Positions 62,892-64,000 of a DNA stretch of 64,000 nt are shown here, piece by piece. A program made the translations under genes and the position numbers. This DNA comes from Mesostigma viride (taxonomy: Eukaryota; Streptophyta; Mesostigmatophyceae; Mesostigmatales; Mesostigmataceae), in contig RPFO01000050.1 of assembly GCA_009746045.1 (NCBI GenBank), positions 4,679,824-4,743,823 of the forward strand, given 5' to 3'. Below the pieces are notes generated by a model. The model was not told the DNA's origin, searched no databases, and saw only the letters and a program-made list of their open reading frames with translations. The first letter of the stretch is position 1, and every line of letters begins with the position of its first letter.

Positions 62892-62942
62892 AACTCGGTC
62901 CTCTAGAGAGGACTGAGTTCAACTCAGTCCTCCGTAGAGGAC
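62892..62942 (+). repeat. Tandem subterminal hairpins, right end of TIR element
   Basis: AACTCGGTCCTC-TAGA-GAGGACTGAGTT followed after one base by AACTCAGTCCTC-CGTA-GAGGAC. The first has one G-T pair. They mirror the single hairpin at the left end. Confidence 0.75.
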
Positions 62943-63048
62943 CAGGGACAGACGACGAGTTAAGGGTTTTGGGGTGCCACCTCCCCACTCTCTGGCCACG
63001 TCTTGGTAAAACCCAAATGAGCTGAGCTGACGTGCCTGCCTTAACTGC

Positions 63049-63486
63049 ATGCCCTGTGGGGTGGGCGAGGACCTGTCCCATGATTCCCCCCCTCGCTGGC
63101 GACCTCATTCATCACGAAGACAGCGATCGTACCAAGACCAGGGCAGCGGTGACGTCGAGATCAACGCTGCGGAGGCTACCAAAGGCAAGCAAGCACGCAG
63201 CCCGCTTTCTTTTCAGCAGGCACCCATGTTGCCTGCCGGGCAGTTGCCCGCGTCCTTTTCTATGCCGCTGGCTGGGGTGCAATCTGCTTTTGAGCATGTG
63301 AACCCTGCTGGGCTGGAGAATGAGAATGAAAGGTGCGGTCCTTTACGGCACCGCCACCTTCATGACAGGCAATCCGGCCCAATCAGCCGATTCTTGAGAC
63401 AATGCTTTATCATCAAAGCAACCAAAAGACCTTTCAATTCCAATGAGCAACATGACAAATTACAAAGACTGCATGTCGAGTTGTAA
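63049..63486 (+). CDS. Hypothetical ORF, 145 codons
   Basis: Opens MPCGVGEDLSHDSPP and includes GSGDVEINAAEATKGKQARS and PLAGVQSAFEHVNPAGLENENERC, then a basic C-terminus; stop near 63484. No known domain. Composition is plausible for an exon or transposon Gag fragment, but a chance ORF is possible. Confidence 0.25.
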   Translation: MPCGVGEDLSHDSPPRWRPHSSRRQRSYQDQGSGDVEINAAEATKGKQARSPLSFQQAPMLPAGQLPASFSMPLAGVQSAFEHVNPAGLENENERCGPLRHRHLHDRQSGPISRFLRQCFIIKATKRPFNSNEQHDKLQRLHVEL

Positions 63487-64000
63487 TGTTGTAGTTATAA
63501 GAGCAGCTGTGAGGCCCCTTGGTTGACGCCACTGCAGGCCCCTTGTGGCGGCAGTGCGCGTGTGTTCCCGACCTAGTTCCTACTGGCACGCATGCCAACG
63601 ACGACCAGGGTTGCCCGAAGGCCCTGTCCCTTGTCTCGTTCTCAGTCTTACACACATTCTTAACAAAACCAATACATTGCCGTATCCGTCAGTCCATCCT
63701 CATGGCAACTGACTGCATGCAAGCACTCACGGGGGCTGCTCCGGGCTGCTCGAACTATTTCACCCCATGAAGACAACAAACCAGTTGTGAGGGAGAGAAA
63801 CGGACGAACAACGACCACCATGGTTCGTTGCTCATCCTTCTATACTGCTCAAAGCTCAAGCCTGGCGGCTGGCGCCACTAGCGCCACTCTAGACATCAGC
63901 CAATCATAACATTGTCTAATTTCCGACAAGCTAAACTTTAAGCTTTATCTGTCAAGCGAACACAAATATACAAGGGCAAATCTATCGGCCATGCCAGGCA
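63487..64000. other. No feature recognised to window end
   Basis: About 510 bp without recognisable gene, terminal repeat or tandem repeat, except an imperfect CTGGCGGCTGGCGCCACTAGCGCCA stretch near 63862. Confidence 0.5.

Larger units (their letters stand above)
61242..62959 (+). mobile_element. TIR DNA transposon flanked by TTAA (or TA)
   Basis: Ends CTCGTCGTCTGTCCC (from 61242) and GGGACAGACGACGAG (to 62959) are perfect inverted repeats, each flanked by TTAA (61238-61241 and 62960-62963). TTAA targets suggest piggyBac; a TA target with ACTCG ends is equally compatible with the sequence. Just inside the ends are AACTCAGTCCTC hairpins. It is 1,718 bp with no transposase, so non-autonomous. 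Confidence 0.75.

Overview
This is eukaryotic DNA and almost all of it is transposon nest. The first 57 kb consist of tyrosine-recombinase retrotransposons (DIRS order, PAT/Kangaroo-like) and their derivatives, with several DNA transposons and retroelement fragments inserted into one another. The last 7 kb are mostly unrecognised, lower-GC sequence. I see no rRNA, tRNA, CRISPR array or bacterial-style operon. GC-rich ORFs, AGC-repeat-rich gag genes and Kangaroo-like split direct repeats would suit an alga or another protist, but nothing here fixes the species.

Four families of split-direct-repeat elements are named here A, B, C and D. Each has the layout A1 - internal - B1 - A2 - spacer - B2, with A1=A2 and B1=B2. 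Families A, C and D encode Gag and a Pol with reverse transcriptase (IDD catalytic motif), RNase H (D-E-D-D) and tyrosine recombinase (R..RHGGAT..Y). Family B has no ORFs and looks non-autonomous. Layout: 1-392 end of a minus-strand A element; 398-7553 D, carrying a 1.37 kb hAT element with a perfect 8-bp target duplication and a truncated B insertion; 7915-12002 B copy 1, carrying a LINE fragment; 13113-16046 deleted A copy 1; 16493-34061 A copy 2, split by a 13.7 kb CACTA-like element (17287-30999) that contains an hAT element (20879-28947, 8-bp target duplication) that contains C copy 1 (22159-28478); 34147-36480 B copy 2; 36481-46479 minus-strand A copy 3 with B copy 3 inserted in it; 46519-48023 inverted B remnants; 48024-56017 the 3' end of an LTR retrotransposon, split by a solo A element and by minus-strand C copy 2 (49228-55492); 56018-57014 B copy 4; 57015-57480 a LINE tail; 61242-62959 a TIR element.

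The most interesting signal is a canonical 2A ribosome-skipping motif (DVESNPGP) lying exactly between RNase H and the tyrosine recombinase in families A and C. Its codons differ only synonymously between the two families, and family D has a degenerate version at the same place. If active it would release the recombinase as a separate protein starting with proline. Other shared features not explained by the standard description of these elements are: (i) covarying two-stem hairpins in the 3' region of A, B and C; (ii) Pol in the -1 frame of Gag with a conserved stop/GUG overlap (AAGUGAGGG) in A, C and D; (iii) a G-quadruplex-type tract at every A2/B2 junction; (iv) a short inverted repeat just inside every A repeat, a candidate recombinase core site; (v) two insertions flanked by long target duplications (127 bp and 22 bp) and missing the outer end of B2, unexpected for recombinase-mediated integration.
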